Below, in pieces: positions 15,598-28,099 of a stretch of 64,000 nucleotides of DNA. This stretch comes from Moringa oleifera. Lineage: Eukaryota; Streptophyta; Magnoliopsida; Brassicales; Moringaceae. The position numbers were made by a program, and so were the translations under genes. The stretch's first letter is position 1; each line of letters begins with the position of its first letter. The stretch covers positions 10,082,001 through 10,146,000 of the forward strand of contig JAJFZO010000094.1 of NCBI GenBank assembly GCA_021397835.1. The letters run 5' to 3'. Below the pieces are notes generated by a model. That model worked only from the letters and a program-made list of their open reading frames with translations, made no database searches and was not told where the DNA came from.

Positions 15598-18500
15598 ATG
15601 ATCAAGATTAAGGAATAAGTTAGATTAAAAAAGAATGAGAGAGACAAAGGAGTGGTGGCCGGGAGATGCAACAAGGACCCCAATAATCTGAATCGAGAGA
15701 AAGGAGATTGAGTTAGGGATCGAGTGCGATCATTAAGAGTTACTGAGTGTGGGGTGAAGGAGTGACCATCGAACTTCTTGAATAGTGGGGAGACGGCATG
15801 GTTGAGGGCATCGATGGTGCAACTCCGTTTTGAGAAGGGAGACTTGCCTTGGGTGAGGAAGCGGAGGGGAAAGGATGGAGTATTGATCCTAATGATCAAA
15901 TTGATCACCTATAGCATTTTTTTAAGGTTTATGAAGTTGGGCCCTGATCCAAAGGGTTGCCGAAGTTGGGCCCAAGTAGGGAATGCAACTTATTGGTCCC
16001 TAATGAGCATGGGGCAGCAGTGGTGAACGTAAAAAAAGGGACCCATATCCAAATTCCCATGGGAGATGTGGATCATGTCGACCCGAGAGGGAGAGATGAC
16101 GATGATAGCCTGCTGCAGATTAACAAGGTGATGCCGAAGTGTGACAGAATTGGTCGACAAACGTTTCTGTGGCATGGACTCTTCGATTGGGATGGGGTTA
16201 GATGAGCCGATGGTGGGTCGTGGTGCGTATGGCGGAGTAACAAAGGAGATATTGGAGGACGGGAAGGTGGACCTGATTCTCAACTGCTCTGGGATGGATG
16301 TTGTCAAGAACTTGAGAGGCAAGCAACGAGTAATGACATCGGTGGGAGAAGAGCAATTAGGGGAAAGGTAATGAATCGGTGGGAGAAGAGCAATTAGGAG
16401 AGGGTGTTGTCCTGATTGATGATGTCCATGAAAGTTGGAAGCAGTGGGCTGTCATTTGGTTGGGAGAGTGAGGAGGTAAGGCATTGGACAGATCAAATTT
16501 AATTAGGACTAGCGGTAGCAAAGGCATAAAGACAACAGGGAAAGAGTGGTCCATCACATGAGTATAATGATAAGTGCATTGGGGATATCTTTTGTAGGTT
16601 TTGAGGACAAACCATTTGCTTTGTTTAGAGAAATAGAGGACAACCAACTTGATGGGGGAGCACCAAGAGCAATAGGAAGGCAGTTGCTAAAAAGGAACAC
16701 CCAAGAGAGTTGAGAAAGTTAGCGTTTGCAGTTTAACTATGAGTAGAGTGGGAGGATTGAGGGCAATGATAGAACTATGAAGGTTGACCATACACATAAT
16801 GTTTAAGATCATCTCTTGGAATGTGAGGGGGTTGAACGATATAGAGAAACGAGTGGTGATCAAGCATTCTTTGAAGAGGTGAAGAGCTAGCGTAGTGTGT
16901 TTGCAGGAAATGAAGTTAGATCATATGAGTGATGTGGTAGTGAGAAGTGTATGGGTCAACTGAGAAGTGGGATAGAGGGCATCACTTGCCAGAGGAAGCT
17001 CAAAGAGGATATTAATGACATGGAATGAGAAGACCGGTGCATGTCTTGAATGTTGGGAGGGGGGAAGGAAAGGGATTTTAATTTAGTCATGGATGCACAT
17101 GAACACATTGGTAATGGAGGAGGGGATGGAAAGATGATAGAGTTTCAAGACATAGCTAGGGAACTTGAGATGGACTTACCTCTCCATGGAAGGGATTTTA
17201 CTTGGTTGAATTTTAGAGATTATCTCACACTATCCAGGATAGATCGGTTCTTGGTATCATGCCAATGGGAGGATTTATTCCCTAAGAAGAGACAATGCTT
17301 GTTTCCTAGGCTGACATTGGATCATTGTTCTATCATGTTGAATATCGAAGGGATCAAGTGGGGACTGGGGTCTTTTCGATTTGAGAATATGTGGTTGAGA
17401 GAGGACAGGATTAAAGAAATGATTCGGGGATGAAAAAGTGAAGGGCCACACGAGTTATGTATTGGCAACCAAATTGGAGAGATAGAAAAAGTTGGTTAGG
17501 CAGTGGAAAAAAGAACAGTTTGGTGATGTGCAGAGAAGGATACACGGCCATTGGAGGGAGCTAGCCAAGATTGATGAGAAGATGATAAGGGGGGAAAAGT
17601 TTTGAAAGAAGTGCTAAACAAGAGATTTGGGATGACTAGAGAGTTACATGCCTTGATTCATGAAGACAGAAGTCTAAGCTATTATGGTTGAAGAAAGGGG
17701 CCCGAAATAGAAGACTTTTTCACAAGGTTGCTACTACTCATAGAAGACAGAATTTTATTGAGGCCCTAGAGGTGGATGAAATGATGGTTGAGGATCCAGC
17801 AGAGTTAAAAGAGCATGTCAAGGGATTTTATCAACATCTATACAATGAGGACAGAGAGTGGAGACCACGTTTGGATGGTTTAGCTTTTAGTATGATTGAT
17901 AGGGAATTACATAGATGGATTGAGAGATCTTTTGAGATCTTTTGAGGAGGAGGAATTTTTCAGGTTTTGATGGAATGTGATGGGGACAAGGCCCCTGGAC
18001 CAAATGGTTTCACTATGGCTTTTACAAGGTTTAAGGAAAATGGGGGCTTAGGCATTAAGCCTTTTCGGTCTTTTAATGTAGCACAGTTAGGCAAATGGTT
18101 GTGAAGATTTATGACAGAACGAAAAAGCCTTTAAAAGATGTTGGTGGTGGCTAGATACGGGGTGGATGAGGGTGAATGTGTTTCAGTAGAAGAGCGAGAA
18201 CTATATGGTATGAGGGTTTGAAAAGCAATCCAGAGGGGTTGGAAGGACTGTATGCCACAAGTGGGGTTTAAGGTGGGTCGAGGATGGATTGTCAGGTTCT
18301 GGCATGATGTCTAGTGTGGAGACACATCTTTAGCTGCAAATTTTTCGAGACTACGTAGTTTGCCTAGAAATACAGAAGCGTGGGTCGGGGATCATATGCG
18401 ATGGGGGTGAGAGAGTTTGCTTGGGAGGCGGACTTCCCAAGGTTGGCACAAGAGGATATATAATCGAAAACCTAATGCAGAGATTGATGATGTGGCTATT

Positions 18501-19152
18501 TAGAGAGGCGACAGTTCTCAGAAGTTTACTGTTAAATCTACATCACAAAAGGAGGCCATCTTTTCGTGAAAACTGATTTGGAAGGTGAAAATGCCTCCCA
18601 AAGTGGTATTTTTAAGTCGGGAGGCGGTGTGGCGAAAATCATTAACCATTGATGACCTAAAGAAAAGAGGGAGGTCGGGATGAATTGATGTTTTATGTGT
18701 AAGATGGAGGAGTCAATGTGCCATATTTTATTATGGTGTGGCTGGACTCGAACTATTTGAGGAAGTGTATTATCGCTGTTGGCATATTGTGGGTGGTTTC
18801 TGGGTCTGTCGCAACTGAGTTGATGGCTTGGCAAGGGCTTCCTGCTTTTAAAGCTAGAAAGAAAGTGATGGCACTAACTCCAGTACTGAATTTTTTTTTT
18901 TCGGATTTTGTGAGGATAAAGGAATAAAAAGGCTTTTAAGGGGGTGGAAACTCCATTGGAGTGTATGAAGAATAGATGGCAGTTGATACTACATTATTGG
19001 GTTACCGGGAATTATTGTGTAAATGAGATAGACCTCGCGGAGTTCGTGGAACTCCTACTTTGTAAATAAGTTAGGATGCTTGTAGATGGGAGGCATCCCC
19101 TTGGTGCTACATATATAACAATTAACTTCGTTTCTGCTCAAAACAGAAGAAG
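15598..19152 (+). mobile_element. Degenerate LINE (L1-like non-LTR retrotransposon)
   Basis: A 3.6-kb insertion in the last intron of the ALG2 pseudogene, absent from the unit 2 copy, in antisense orientation to ALG2. The first third holds broken ORF1-like pieces (15778-16371). Around 17050-17433 is the C-terminal half of an apurinic-type endonuclease, with RDFNLVMDAHE, LSRIDRFLVS and LTLDHCSIML. Near 17980 the reverse-transcriptase motif DKAPGPNGF follows. Most of the RT palm is then missing: sequence jumps to GGLGIKPFRSFNVAQLGKWL and a zinc-finger RVT tail (about 18230-18740). The 3' end carries the CCTTGGTGCTA signature near 19095, shared with the short insertion at 38143. It is flanked by imperfect 10-base target duplications and has no clear poly(A). 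ORF2 has frameshifts, so it is not autonomous. A short direct repeat of a GTGGGAGAAGAGCAATTAGG block occurs at about 16340 and 16378. Confidence 0.85.
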
Positions 19153-19162
19153 TATCCATCAA
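19153..19162. repeat. Target-site duplication, right of LINE
   Basis: TATCCATCAA, partner of 15588-15597. It is followed by a T run and then ALG2 intron sequence that continues the unit 2 alignment. Confidence 0.7.
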
Positions 19163-22100
19163 TTTTTTTTTTGAAGAATAGATATAACCCGCTTTTGGAG
19201 TATAAAGAACACAGAAGCATTCAGAGAGAAAAGCAATCCTTTCAGCAGTAGAACAAGATGTTATAAAGCTAACCCTGCCAGACAACCTGTCAGACACCCC
19301 TTCCGTTTCTGCTAAGCTTTTGAGCTCCTCCAAGTACTCAACATTTTCTCTCCGCCGTTTATCATAATCTCCTGAATCAATAGACATAAAAACTATATAA
19401 TCACAGACCTAAAAGCAAAGCATTAGTCTTGAACATTAGCTGTGAAGATGCAAAATAACTAAGTTCCACTACCCAAAGACTAAACCCCAGAATGCACCCC
19501 AACAATCAGTAGCAGATATCTATCAACAAGAACATAAGCTAGGAACTTGTCTGCAAGAGTCTGGGTACCACTAGCCAAATTATGATCTTTAAGTACATCT
19601 CTTTCAAGTTTATGAAGCACGGCGAAAGCTTGAATTGCTAAACCTATATTCTTTTTTCTTTCAAACGGTTTATGTAAAGAAAACTCAACCTACGCCAAGT
19701 AAATTGTAATCAGACTCTAACCTAGTGGTCGAGAAACAATTCAGGCTTAAAGCAATGTTGTGAAGGTATATAAAAAACATGACTAAAACTAGAAGATATT
19801 AAAATATACAAACATGTTTGTTACTTATAAGAATGGGTTCATCAAACTGATGGACCTTTAAGGCTGGGTAAATAACAGCTGGTTGAATTCCTCATGCATG
19901 AAGACGCTTGAATGTATTTGCAAAGGTAGATGAAGTGAATCGGCTGTTAACAAGTATCATATCTGCCATTCCTGCAGTCAGAAAAATATGATTCGACAAT
20001 AAGTAGAATTTCTTGAAAGTGAAAAGGTAACAAATAAATAAAACACATAACATGAATAACATAAGTAAGAGAGTGGGAACAAACCAATTGTTAGTTCTTC
20101 AATGAAGTCAATTGGTTTCACTTACATTCTCCTCAGAAAAGTTGTATGTTGAGCCAGTAATAGATATGGAAAATGACAATAGTAAACAACATTCACCAGA
20201 GTGTGCCGCATAAAAAATCCATAATGCCAGGACCTCTAGACCAGATAATAATCAATATTTAAAATATATATACTTTTGTTGACTTCCTGAGTTTCAATAA
20301 CGGGATGACAACAGCGACCTCGTCTAGAACTATTATATCAAATGATGGCCACTGCAACAGTACACAGAGAGCAACACAGATGTGCACATAGAGCATGAAG
20401 ATGGTAAAAAAAAGTGTCATGGTAGGAATGCGCCATAAACTGTAACTGTGACGATACCTGAACAGTGATAACAAGGTATTTAGTCAGGAAACAGTATAAT
20501 GATTGACATAAGGTGAACTACAGCTTCCATCCTTTCATAAAGTTTCGATTAGCGTGACATGATATTTGTCAAGCTTTAACAACTGGTGGCTCTACAGATG
20601 TTGGTGCATCATTACATAGCATGCGTAACTAAAACAGAGCACAAAACATGGTAAATTAAAAGGATATGATACTATTTATCCTCACTTCCTTTATATGAGA
20701 TGATATTGCTTTCAGTTAACAAACCACCAGCACATGTTTACTCCTGTTTCTTAGATGTACTGTGAAATTCAATTTAAATTCATTATGTTGACTTGACGAT
20801 GCAAATCCCCAAAGTCTATAAGTCCTCACTATCAAACACAGTGAAGAGATATAAGAAAGTAAATATAACAGGCAACTCACCAGCACGAGTTTCCTTGAAA
20901 CATTGAGTTTTGTCATGGTGAGCAGTAAACACATGAACACTATGACCATGTGATGCAAGTTCAACAGCTGCATCAACAATCAATCTTTCAGCTCCACCTA
21001 TTGATCAAAGCATGGCACCACAGGGATCAGTTCGGTCAAATTGTGAGGCCAGAACAAGATATGGAATAGGCCATTACATTTACTCAAGAAAAGAAAGGGT
21101 TCCAACAACTTCATAAAAATAATTTACAACAAAAATTTATCCTTGTTTAATGAATATGTTCGTAAGCATTAGAATTTAAAAGTGCATTCATGCAGAACCC
21201 AAAGGCTTTGGACCTATATGATAGCTATTTGAAACATGGTTCCCTTTTTCTTTTCTTTGTTTCTAAACCGAAGTTAAACGAGAAAGAGATAAGTAGGTGC
21301 ACTTTACGTCTCCAAGGCAACCGGTGTCCCCATGTATAGCAACACCACCACAACCACTCTCCAAAACCAACAGTCAAACATCCGTGATGACCATCCCCAC
21401 AACTTCCATCACCAAACCAAGATCAACATCATGTGAACCACTCAATATTCAATTATCATCTTGAAAAACCTCCATGTTATTGACTCAATCCAAGAAACAC
21501 TGACGCAAGTATTTTAAACTTTTGATCTAATACTTGAGACTCCAAACTTCCCATTTCATTTTCTGTTCTTTTCACACATTCATTTAATTCAATTATTTCT
21601 GAAACCCCAATACTTTCAAAAGCAGTGCAGTCTTAATAGCCATGATTCAACACAAGCTTCTCTTGCAAACATAGCAAAAGAAAAATGGTCCATTACCATT
21701 CTACAATTGGATGGTTATCAAGACTCGTAAATTAGCTAATCATAAAATGGGGCATCTGTGATCAATTTTCATTTAAATCCCACTTATGGACTTGTTTGCA
21801 GTCACAATTTATGCTACACCTTCCTGAATCAAATCACCGGCTTCATCTCACCATGTCACTTCAACTCATAGTCTAATCACCAAAGTCTCTTAACATCTCC
21901 AATTGTCCCTCAAAAGAGTAGGTTCCTAACAAAATTAACAATTATGTCTAGTTTCAACTGACTTACAAAACTTCTACCTTTACCATTTACCAGCCTCAAA
22001 TGAGAGAAGCTCATACATTTTGGTCATCAAGTAAAACTAACTAATATTTCACAGGAAAAATCGTGCAAATTCCAAAGAGCCCAAATTCTCCATGTCTCAG

Positions 22101-22783
22101 AAAAGGGGGAAGGACGATGATCCAAATTATTAGTTGTTGAAATCAAACAAAAACAAAATGCAAACTTTAAAGCGTACTTTGGGATCCAATCATTGGCAAT
22201 GCACAAAGTAAACATCCTTCGAACCTTCCCGGCAACTAAACAAACAGAAGATAAATCCAGTTTAAAGAAAGAAAAACATAACACATGACATCCCCATCAT
22301 TACACGGAATTCAATTAATACGGATTATGAAGAATTTAAACAACAATTTAAGGATAAACGAAACCTATCTATACATTGTTATTCAACCTCGAGCTTCGTT
22401 TCCTCTCCATTCTTGTGCTTTACTGTAAAGCAATGAAGCTGCCTGTTTTAGAGTGACTGAAACCATGGCATCTTTTCCATGAACAATTGACTTGGGAAAG
22501 ATCAATGCAGTAAAATTGTAAACCGGTTTCAAGCTCAGGCCTGTACAAGATACTTTCATAGTATCACACCCTAAATTGTTTACCTGTACTATTAGCAACT
22601 TCGGCTGGGTTGCCCGGCCTTTATCTGTTTGGGCTGACGCTTTAATTCTTTCACAACCCAGACCCGCACAATGAACCCTCCCAATACATACGACGTCGTT
22701 AATCCGGCTGCTCTAAACAGATTACGAAAGTCGGGTTTAACTGCCCAATGGGAAATGAGAGAGAAATTCTCGGAGAGGCAGAA

Positions 22784-23095
22784 ATGATAGAAGATCAGGC
22801 TGGTCCTGCCGGCCCAAGGTCCTCCGTCTACTATACGGCGGCGGATGCATGTTACCCATATGCTCACACATATTTGTACACGTATGTGGTATATATATTT
22901 CTGCCACAACATGGTCGAAGTCTTTAATTTCAATGACGTGCTGTTACATTGTTGTAGTTAATCTGCGCTGCTGCGATAAACAAATGGCGCGAATTCTAGC
23001 GGAAGTCAATTCAGAAGCAACAACAACTACAATTGCAAGATCAAATTTTGTTGTCCCAAAGCTCTGCTATTGTGGTACACAAAACGATCAAATGA
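22784..23095 (+). pseudogene. Dead copy of the 68-residue membrane-peptide gene, unit 1
   Basis: Homologous to the intact gene at 35316-35657. Exon 1 starts with ATG at 22784, but one A is missing after GGCCC, so the frame shifts before the hydrophobic segment. The donor GATGTACG of the good copy reads GATGCATG here. Exon 2 starts about 22958 with an extra A, and the Phe-Glu of the good copy became Phe-stop (TTC TAG). An open frame at 22849-23109 that starts further upstream is only a shadow in another frame. Any of these lesions would disable it. It is still head-to-head with the ALG2 pseudogene. Confidence 0.85.
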
Positions 23096-26000
23096 TCTCT
23101 GTGTTTTGATTTGTGTTTTTCTTTTCCAAAGTTTGGTTTCAATGAGGGGAAAAAGAAGAATGATGTTTCTGTAGCAATATATTGTTATTCCTTTTCTGCA
23201 AATTTATAGGCTACTCTTTTAAGTCTTTGAGTAGAAATATGGAAACTGTTTTATTAATTGTAGCTCCGGAATTTATTTAGTCTAAGGCGAATTGGCAAAT
23301 GTGATGTTAATGGTACTGCTATATCTCTTTCAATTAGAGATTTTGAATTTTTCTGTTTTAGATTCGCCTTGGGGTAATATATAGGGAAATGTTGCTTACT
23401 GTACTATAGGGAAATGTTGCTTGCTGTACCAATGTTAATGGTATGAGAACTGTTAGTGCAAAGTTTACATGTTTATGTGGTGCTGCTTACTTTGTCATTA
23501 AGCATCATTTTTCAGATTCAGGGTGATTTCCCCTTGCAGTTAAGAAACGTCCTAGGGGGTTGAATGCTCACCCTGGTCTGTCAAGGTCCTCTCTGAATGG
23601 TAGCTAAAATAGGAGGACAGTTGCGACTGGAAAGGAATCTAGGAGCTGAAGTGAGGATGATTTTCGAAATGTGATCTTAGAATGGTCACTTATACATTGT
23701 TGAGGGGCCTTCTGCATATTTTAGGACTATGGTAGCCCAAGGATTTATGGGTAGCCTTAGAAAAATATTGATACCACTATGCTTGAGACTAGCATATTCT
23801 CTTGTGATACGATGCCCTAGTTGGTCTGAGATGGATGAAGAAAGCACATTTGAGGAGACACATAGAGATGTAGAGATCAGGATTAAGCTAGAACCTATTA
23901 GAAAGGATGGGGAAATTGAGGGCTAGGGAACTGTACGATTTCCATTGGATTCGATATAGTTTGGTCTAACTTCTAGTTTGGAGTCCAGTGATATCAAAGA
24001 CATTTTATTCATCCCATTTGCAAGACTAAGAGGTTTGGATTCTGATATTTTGAGTCCCATACGTAAATTGCATCACCCAGTACTATGGCTAGATATTCTA
24101 TTTAGGATTTAAAGAGAACCTGGCACTACCTTCTGAAAGAATTGAGACACTGTGATTTATTTTATTGGTGCAACAAGGCCTTTTCCTTTTTTTGGGAAGA
24201 AAACTTTCTGTAGTTTGTTTATAATCTATTGCATTAGCAAATGATGCATTATAGAGTTATATTCCTAACAAATTTTCCCTTCCTAAAATATTTATGGGCA
24301 CTCCAGCCACCTATTCTATGGAAACATGTCTGTCATGTGTTCTTTTTTAACTTTAAACTGCTCAGTGCCATTGGACTTGCATTATTTGTCATACATAATT
24401 CTTCAAGGATTTGTAAAAACCTGGAGTCAAGATCCCATTTGATTAAGAGCTTGAAACTGGTAGACTTTGTAAGGCAAAAACGTTGTAGAAGGTGAATGGT
24501 ACTAGAAGAACTAGGAATTGGAGCTATTATAAGGGATAGCAGTGAAGTGTTTGGTCTTAGAAAGCTCTCGAAGGAAACCTCTGGACACACAGGAAGTGGG
24601 CTTCAAAGAACACAAGTAATAACTTAAGAGGAGTAACAGCAAAACAAATTAGCATGGGATGAAGTAAGAAGCAGCTTTTATCCTTTACCACAACTCCTGC
24701 TATGGACACTTCACCAAGTTTTATTCTTAGATATTCTCTGCTAAAACCAACAATAGCATGATGTGTTACCTTAACTAAATGTTGAAATTAATGATTTCTG
24801 TCAGAAAGAAAATACAAATTGTTATGACTCAATATTGTCTCCTGTTAATAACCATAACAAACTGATAGATGGCCTTTTCGTTTGAATTCTAGAGTTTTTG
24901 ATGAATGCTGTCGTTTTTTGACCGATTGAAATTTGAATGTACAAGTTACTTTTAGATTACAAGCAAGGGTACATATTTCCACTGAAGCCTTTAGTTTCTT
25001 GCTACAAAGATGTATGGTCAGCATATAGGTTTTACCTTTGAACTCGACTCAGGGGCTCCTGTTTGTTGGAAATGCACCTTCATATTTATCACATTGGTTC
25101 TGTTTGCCTTTGACAAGAGGCGCTCAAGAGACACTAAACTTTTGAGACAGGAGACTTTGATTTATCTGTTGAAGGTAATGGTAATAAGGAGTTGAAAAAT
25201 AAAAAAACAATAGATCCTAATTTTGGCCAAAGGTCAAGCCATTCCTGCTGAGCTTTTGTGGATAAATTATGCCTTAATTCTGACTAGTTATAGTCAACTC
25301 GGTCCAAAGCAACTAAGATCATAATACGTGGTGAAAAATCAGGAACTTAAATCTGCTTTTGTAGATATCTGAAAGCTATTTTAATGCATTAATTTGAGGA
25401 TTTCCAGTAGTATCTGTGGTTAGCATTTGGTAGACGAGCAGCTGTAGCTAACAATGGCGATATAGATCATTGAACTATGTTATGACCCAACCGCAATGTC
25501 CCTCGCCCTTTTGTCACAAATGATATATTGATTTGCTAGCAAGGCAGGAAAAGGAAAAGGTCACCAAGCGTAGAATGTTGACTGGGGAACCAATGAATAG
25601 TCATGGAGTGAATACAGGATTTCCTAAAGAATTCATTGAAGATTGTGGCTAGAGACAAGATAATGTTTACATTGGTCTGGTGCATAATTAATTATTAGTT
25701 TAACTACCAATGAATTATTTTTGTTAAGGTAAATTAGAAGTGATTCTGTTATATTCTCCAATTAATGTCAAATTCCTCTAGAGTTGAGAAGAGGAAGCTG
25801 TCTTAAACCGATGTTTGATTTTCCATGTTTATTTTTTCATCCTTATTCTTTTTTTTCTGGGGGAAAGAAATAGTTTTCTTTGTTCTATACGTTTTAAATT
25901 CAGTAGCTGTGGCAGCTTAAGAAGTGGTCATGTATGGTTGATGATGCAATCTATGAAAAGTTGCTTGGCTACTATATGTGGTGGTAATTTTTTTGGGGAT

Positions 26001-28099
26001 CCATCTTCATGTTTCCTTGATTAATGGAACCCTTGATCTCCATCTGAGAAAGTATCACTCTGGTAAGTAATAATCATTGTAATTATCATGGCTTAGATAC
26101 TCTAATGCCTCCATTATTGATTCACTGCAGTGTAAATGCTATATTACTCCCAAAAGTTACAAATGCATTTCAAAAAGAGCCTTGCAAACTTATTATATGT
26201 GCAAGGCAGCTTCAATTTAGGATGTTTCTCTGGTCTTTCTCTGCAAGATCTTCATTTTTCTGTTTTGGTATAGCTAATATCATCATGGTGCTGTCCAAGA
26301 AAAGAAAAACAATTCTTCTATGCAAGGCCCAATGAAAATTGCTAGTGAGAAAATAATTAAAGAATTAGTAGAACTACTTGATAATTTTTCCTAGAATTAT
26401 GTCAAGGGGAGGAACAGCTTTCCCAGCATCCAAGTCAAAACAGAGACAAAAATTATTTATCTTTCTTGAATAGTTGACCATGCGGCCAAACAAAACCTGC
26501 ATGCTTAGCTTAGCTAAAACCAACTTCAGACATGGCAAGTAAAACAGATGTTTCACCATTAAAGGATTGTCCCAAGAGCTTATCTTTGAAGGCCGCATTT
26601 AGTCTAGGGACTGCTGAGTAGTGCGCATATATATTCTTTTCCCCTTAATTAGTTCTTTATCAATGGTGAGGCTTCAATGTTATACTTGCAGAACAGGACA
26701 TTGAACTTTTGACTCCGAGGAATTTCTTACAATTCACAGTGTCTCCAGGAGCAAGCTTATCTGTCTGGATCTGATTGATGGTTAACAATATTACTTAACA
26801 CATGTTGACTTGTCAATTGATAGGAAGAAAAGCCTCCTTCTCAATGTCAAATTTATTGATGCTTGTCACGTTAGAGAATTGGCTACTGGTTCATGGTTTT
26901 GTATATTGCACAAGGGTGTTTATGACCTTCGAGATCCCAGGGTTTGTTCGCATAAAAACCCAAATGGTTCAGATGTTATCTCAGTGCCCAAATAGCTTCC
27001 GAATCCTATGATTTGTGCATAATGCATGGAATTGAGAGGTTTTAATGGAACTGAAATTTTGAGTTAGTGAGGGTTAGGGTTTTTGCTTCACTGACAGCTT
27101 TTACTGCTTAAGTTGCTTTTGGTAGATGAGTCAAAGATTTAGACCTGTCCTAATGAGCAATTAGGGCAAAAGAAAATGTTAAGGCTTGATTATTATTCAC
27201 AAGAAATGTTGGAATTTGAGCCTGCAATTTCCCGAGGATCCAGGTCCTTTAAAACCTTTGTCCCAGCAGGCGGCAGCCATCAATCTAGTTTTTCCGGAGG
27301 ATCCAGGTCCTTTAAAACCTTTGTCCCAGCAGGCAGCAACCATCAATCTGGGTTTTTATGTGTAGCTGACTGTTTTACCTGATCAATCAGCTCTGCTCAG
27401 CCACAGAAATACACAAAGCATTTACATACGTAGAGGGAGAGAGAAGAGAGAGGAAGGGCAGCTCCAAATGCTCAATTATAGCAAAAATTATTCAATAGTT
27501 CATTGATTATGACAGGTGAGATCACATAACTGAAGTACTGAATCAGTCATATCTTGCCACAAATTTTTGTGATTTTAGGAACCATGTCTGGTGTTACAAG
27601 CTTACAAAGCAGCACTTGTTGAATTGTCTTCATCAAGCAGTCATCTGCATCATCTTTAACAATTGCCATCACTTAACACTTCGATATTGGGTGTTATTCT
27701 TTTTGTTGCTAAAATTCAGTGCTTTTTGTTATTTGATTAGCAAATTTGATTTAATCCAAAGAGACAGAATCTTGATAGTATCTTACAAGATTGTGATTTT
27801 AACTGATTCGTCCTCCCCGAAATCGTAAAGTAAGGAATTGTAATTCACCACCAAATTATAATAATTACAAGTAAGGAAATTGATCAATTTGTTGAACATA
27901 TTATTTCTACAGTTAGAATTCTTTCATTTATCTCTCGGAAAGACAGGAGCTGAAACACTAACCATGGAAGAAACCGAAGGATTAGAGATTGTTTCCTTCT
28001 GATAAAAGGGTAAAGCAGTGTTCTTATTGCTTCTCTAATCTCCTTAGCATAATAACATGCTTTACTTAATTAATATTTTCTGTCAATATAATGGCAAGT
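23096..28099. other. Gene-poor tail of duplication unit 1
   Basis: No intact gene is supported. It aligns with 35658-39950. It contains weak coding-like islands on the plus strand: around 23542-23605 (KKRPRG...SRSSLNGS then stop), 25537-25652 (QEKEKVTKRRMLTGEP... ending DCG and stop), and 26802-26999 (LSIDRKKSLLLNVKFIDACH...). They are shared with unit 2 but interrupted by stops. A segment at about 23764-24572 has no counterpart in unit 2. A 63-base tandem repeat lies at 27234-27359. Confidence 0.5.
27234..27359. repeat. 63-base tandem duplication, two copies
   Basis: A block beginning GAGGATCCAGGTCCTTTAAA occurs at 27234 and again at 27297. Unit 2 has a single copy near 39172, so this doubled after the large duplication or was lost there. 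The period is divisible by three, so the open frame across it repeats a GSRSFKTFVPAG motif, but I see no evidence that it is a gene. Confidence 0.85.

Larger units (their letters stand above)
15278..22410 (-). pseudogene. ALG2: ALG2 mannosyltransferase pseudogene, unit 1 copy
   Basis: Recognisable remains of all eight ALG2 exons, in order, on the minus strand. Exon 1 starts at 22410 but its 3' part and splice donor are removed by an 87-base deletion relative to unit 2. Exon 3 (20274-20457) has CGA changed to TGA, a one-base insertion in a T run and an 11-base deletion. Exon 4 lost its acceptor AG. Exon 5 has another CGA-to-TGA stop. Exon 6 lacks one T after AACCGTTT and its GC donor became AC. 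The exon 7 donor is GC with poor context. Exon 8 (15278-15541) lacks the segment encoding KFVKDTE. Exon 2 (20881-20997) is still clean. A LINE lies in the last intron. With this many independent lesions the copy cannot make ALG2. Some residual transcription is possible. Confidence 0.93.
11347..28099. repeat. Tandem segmental duplication, unit 1
   Basis: First unit of a direct duplication, recognised because the order and sequence of everything from APC6 intron 15 onward recurs from 28100. It contains APC6 exon 16, pathogen-related gene copy 1, the ALG2 pseudogene, the small-gene pseudogene and a gene-poor tail. It is longer than unit 2 (about 16.8 versus 11.9 kb). Most of the excess is the LINE (3.6 kb) plus segments of about 0.4 kb (21269-21673) and 0.8 kb (23764-24572) that unit 2 lacks. 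In pathogen-related exon 3 I count by eye about 16 differences over 299 bases between the units, so the event is not very recent. Confidence 0.93.

Noticed and set aside
16357..16647. Minus-strand open frame of 96 codons within the LINE
   Set aside because: It is antisense to the LINE reading direction, lacks any motif, and the region is explained by the element.
22027..22284. Minus-strand open frame within the duplicated block
   Set aside because: It lies in the first intron of the dead ALG2, its unit 2 counterpart is not maintained, and it has no recognisable domain.
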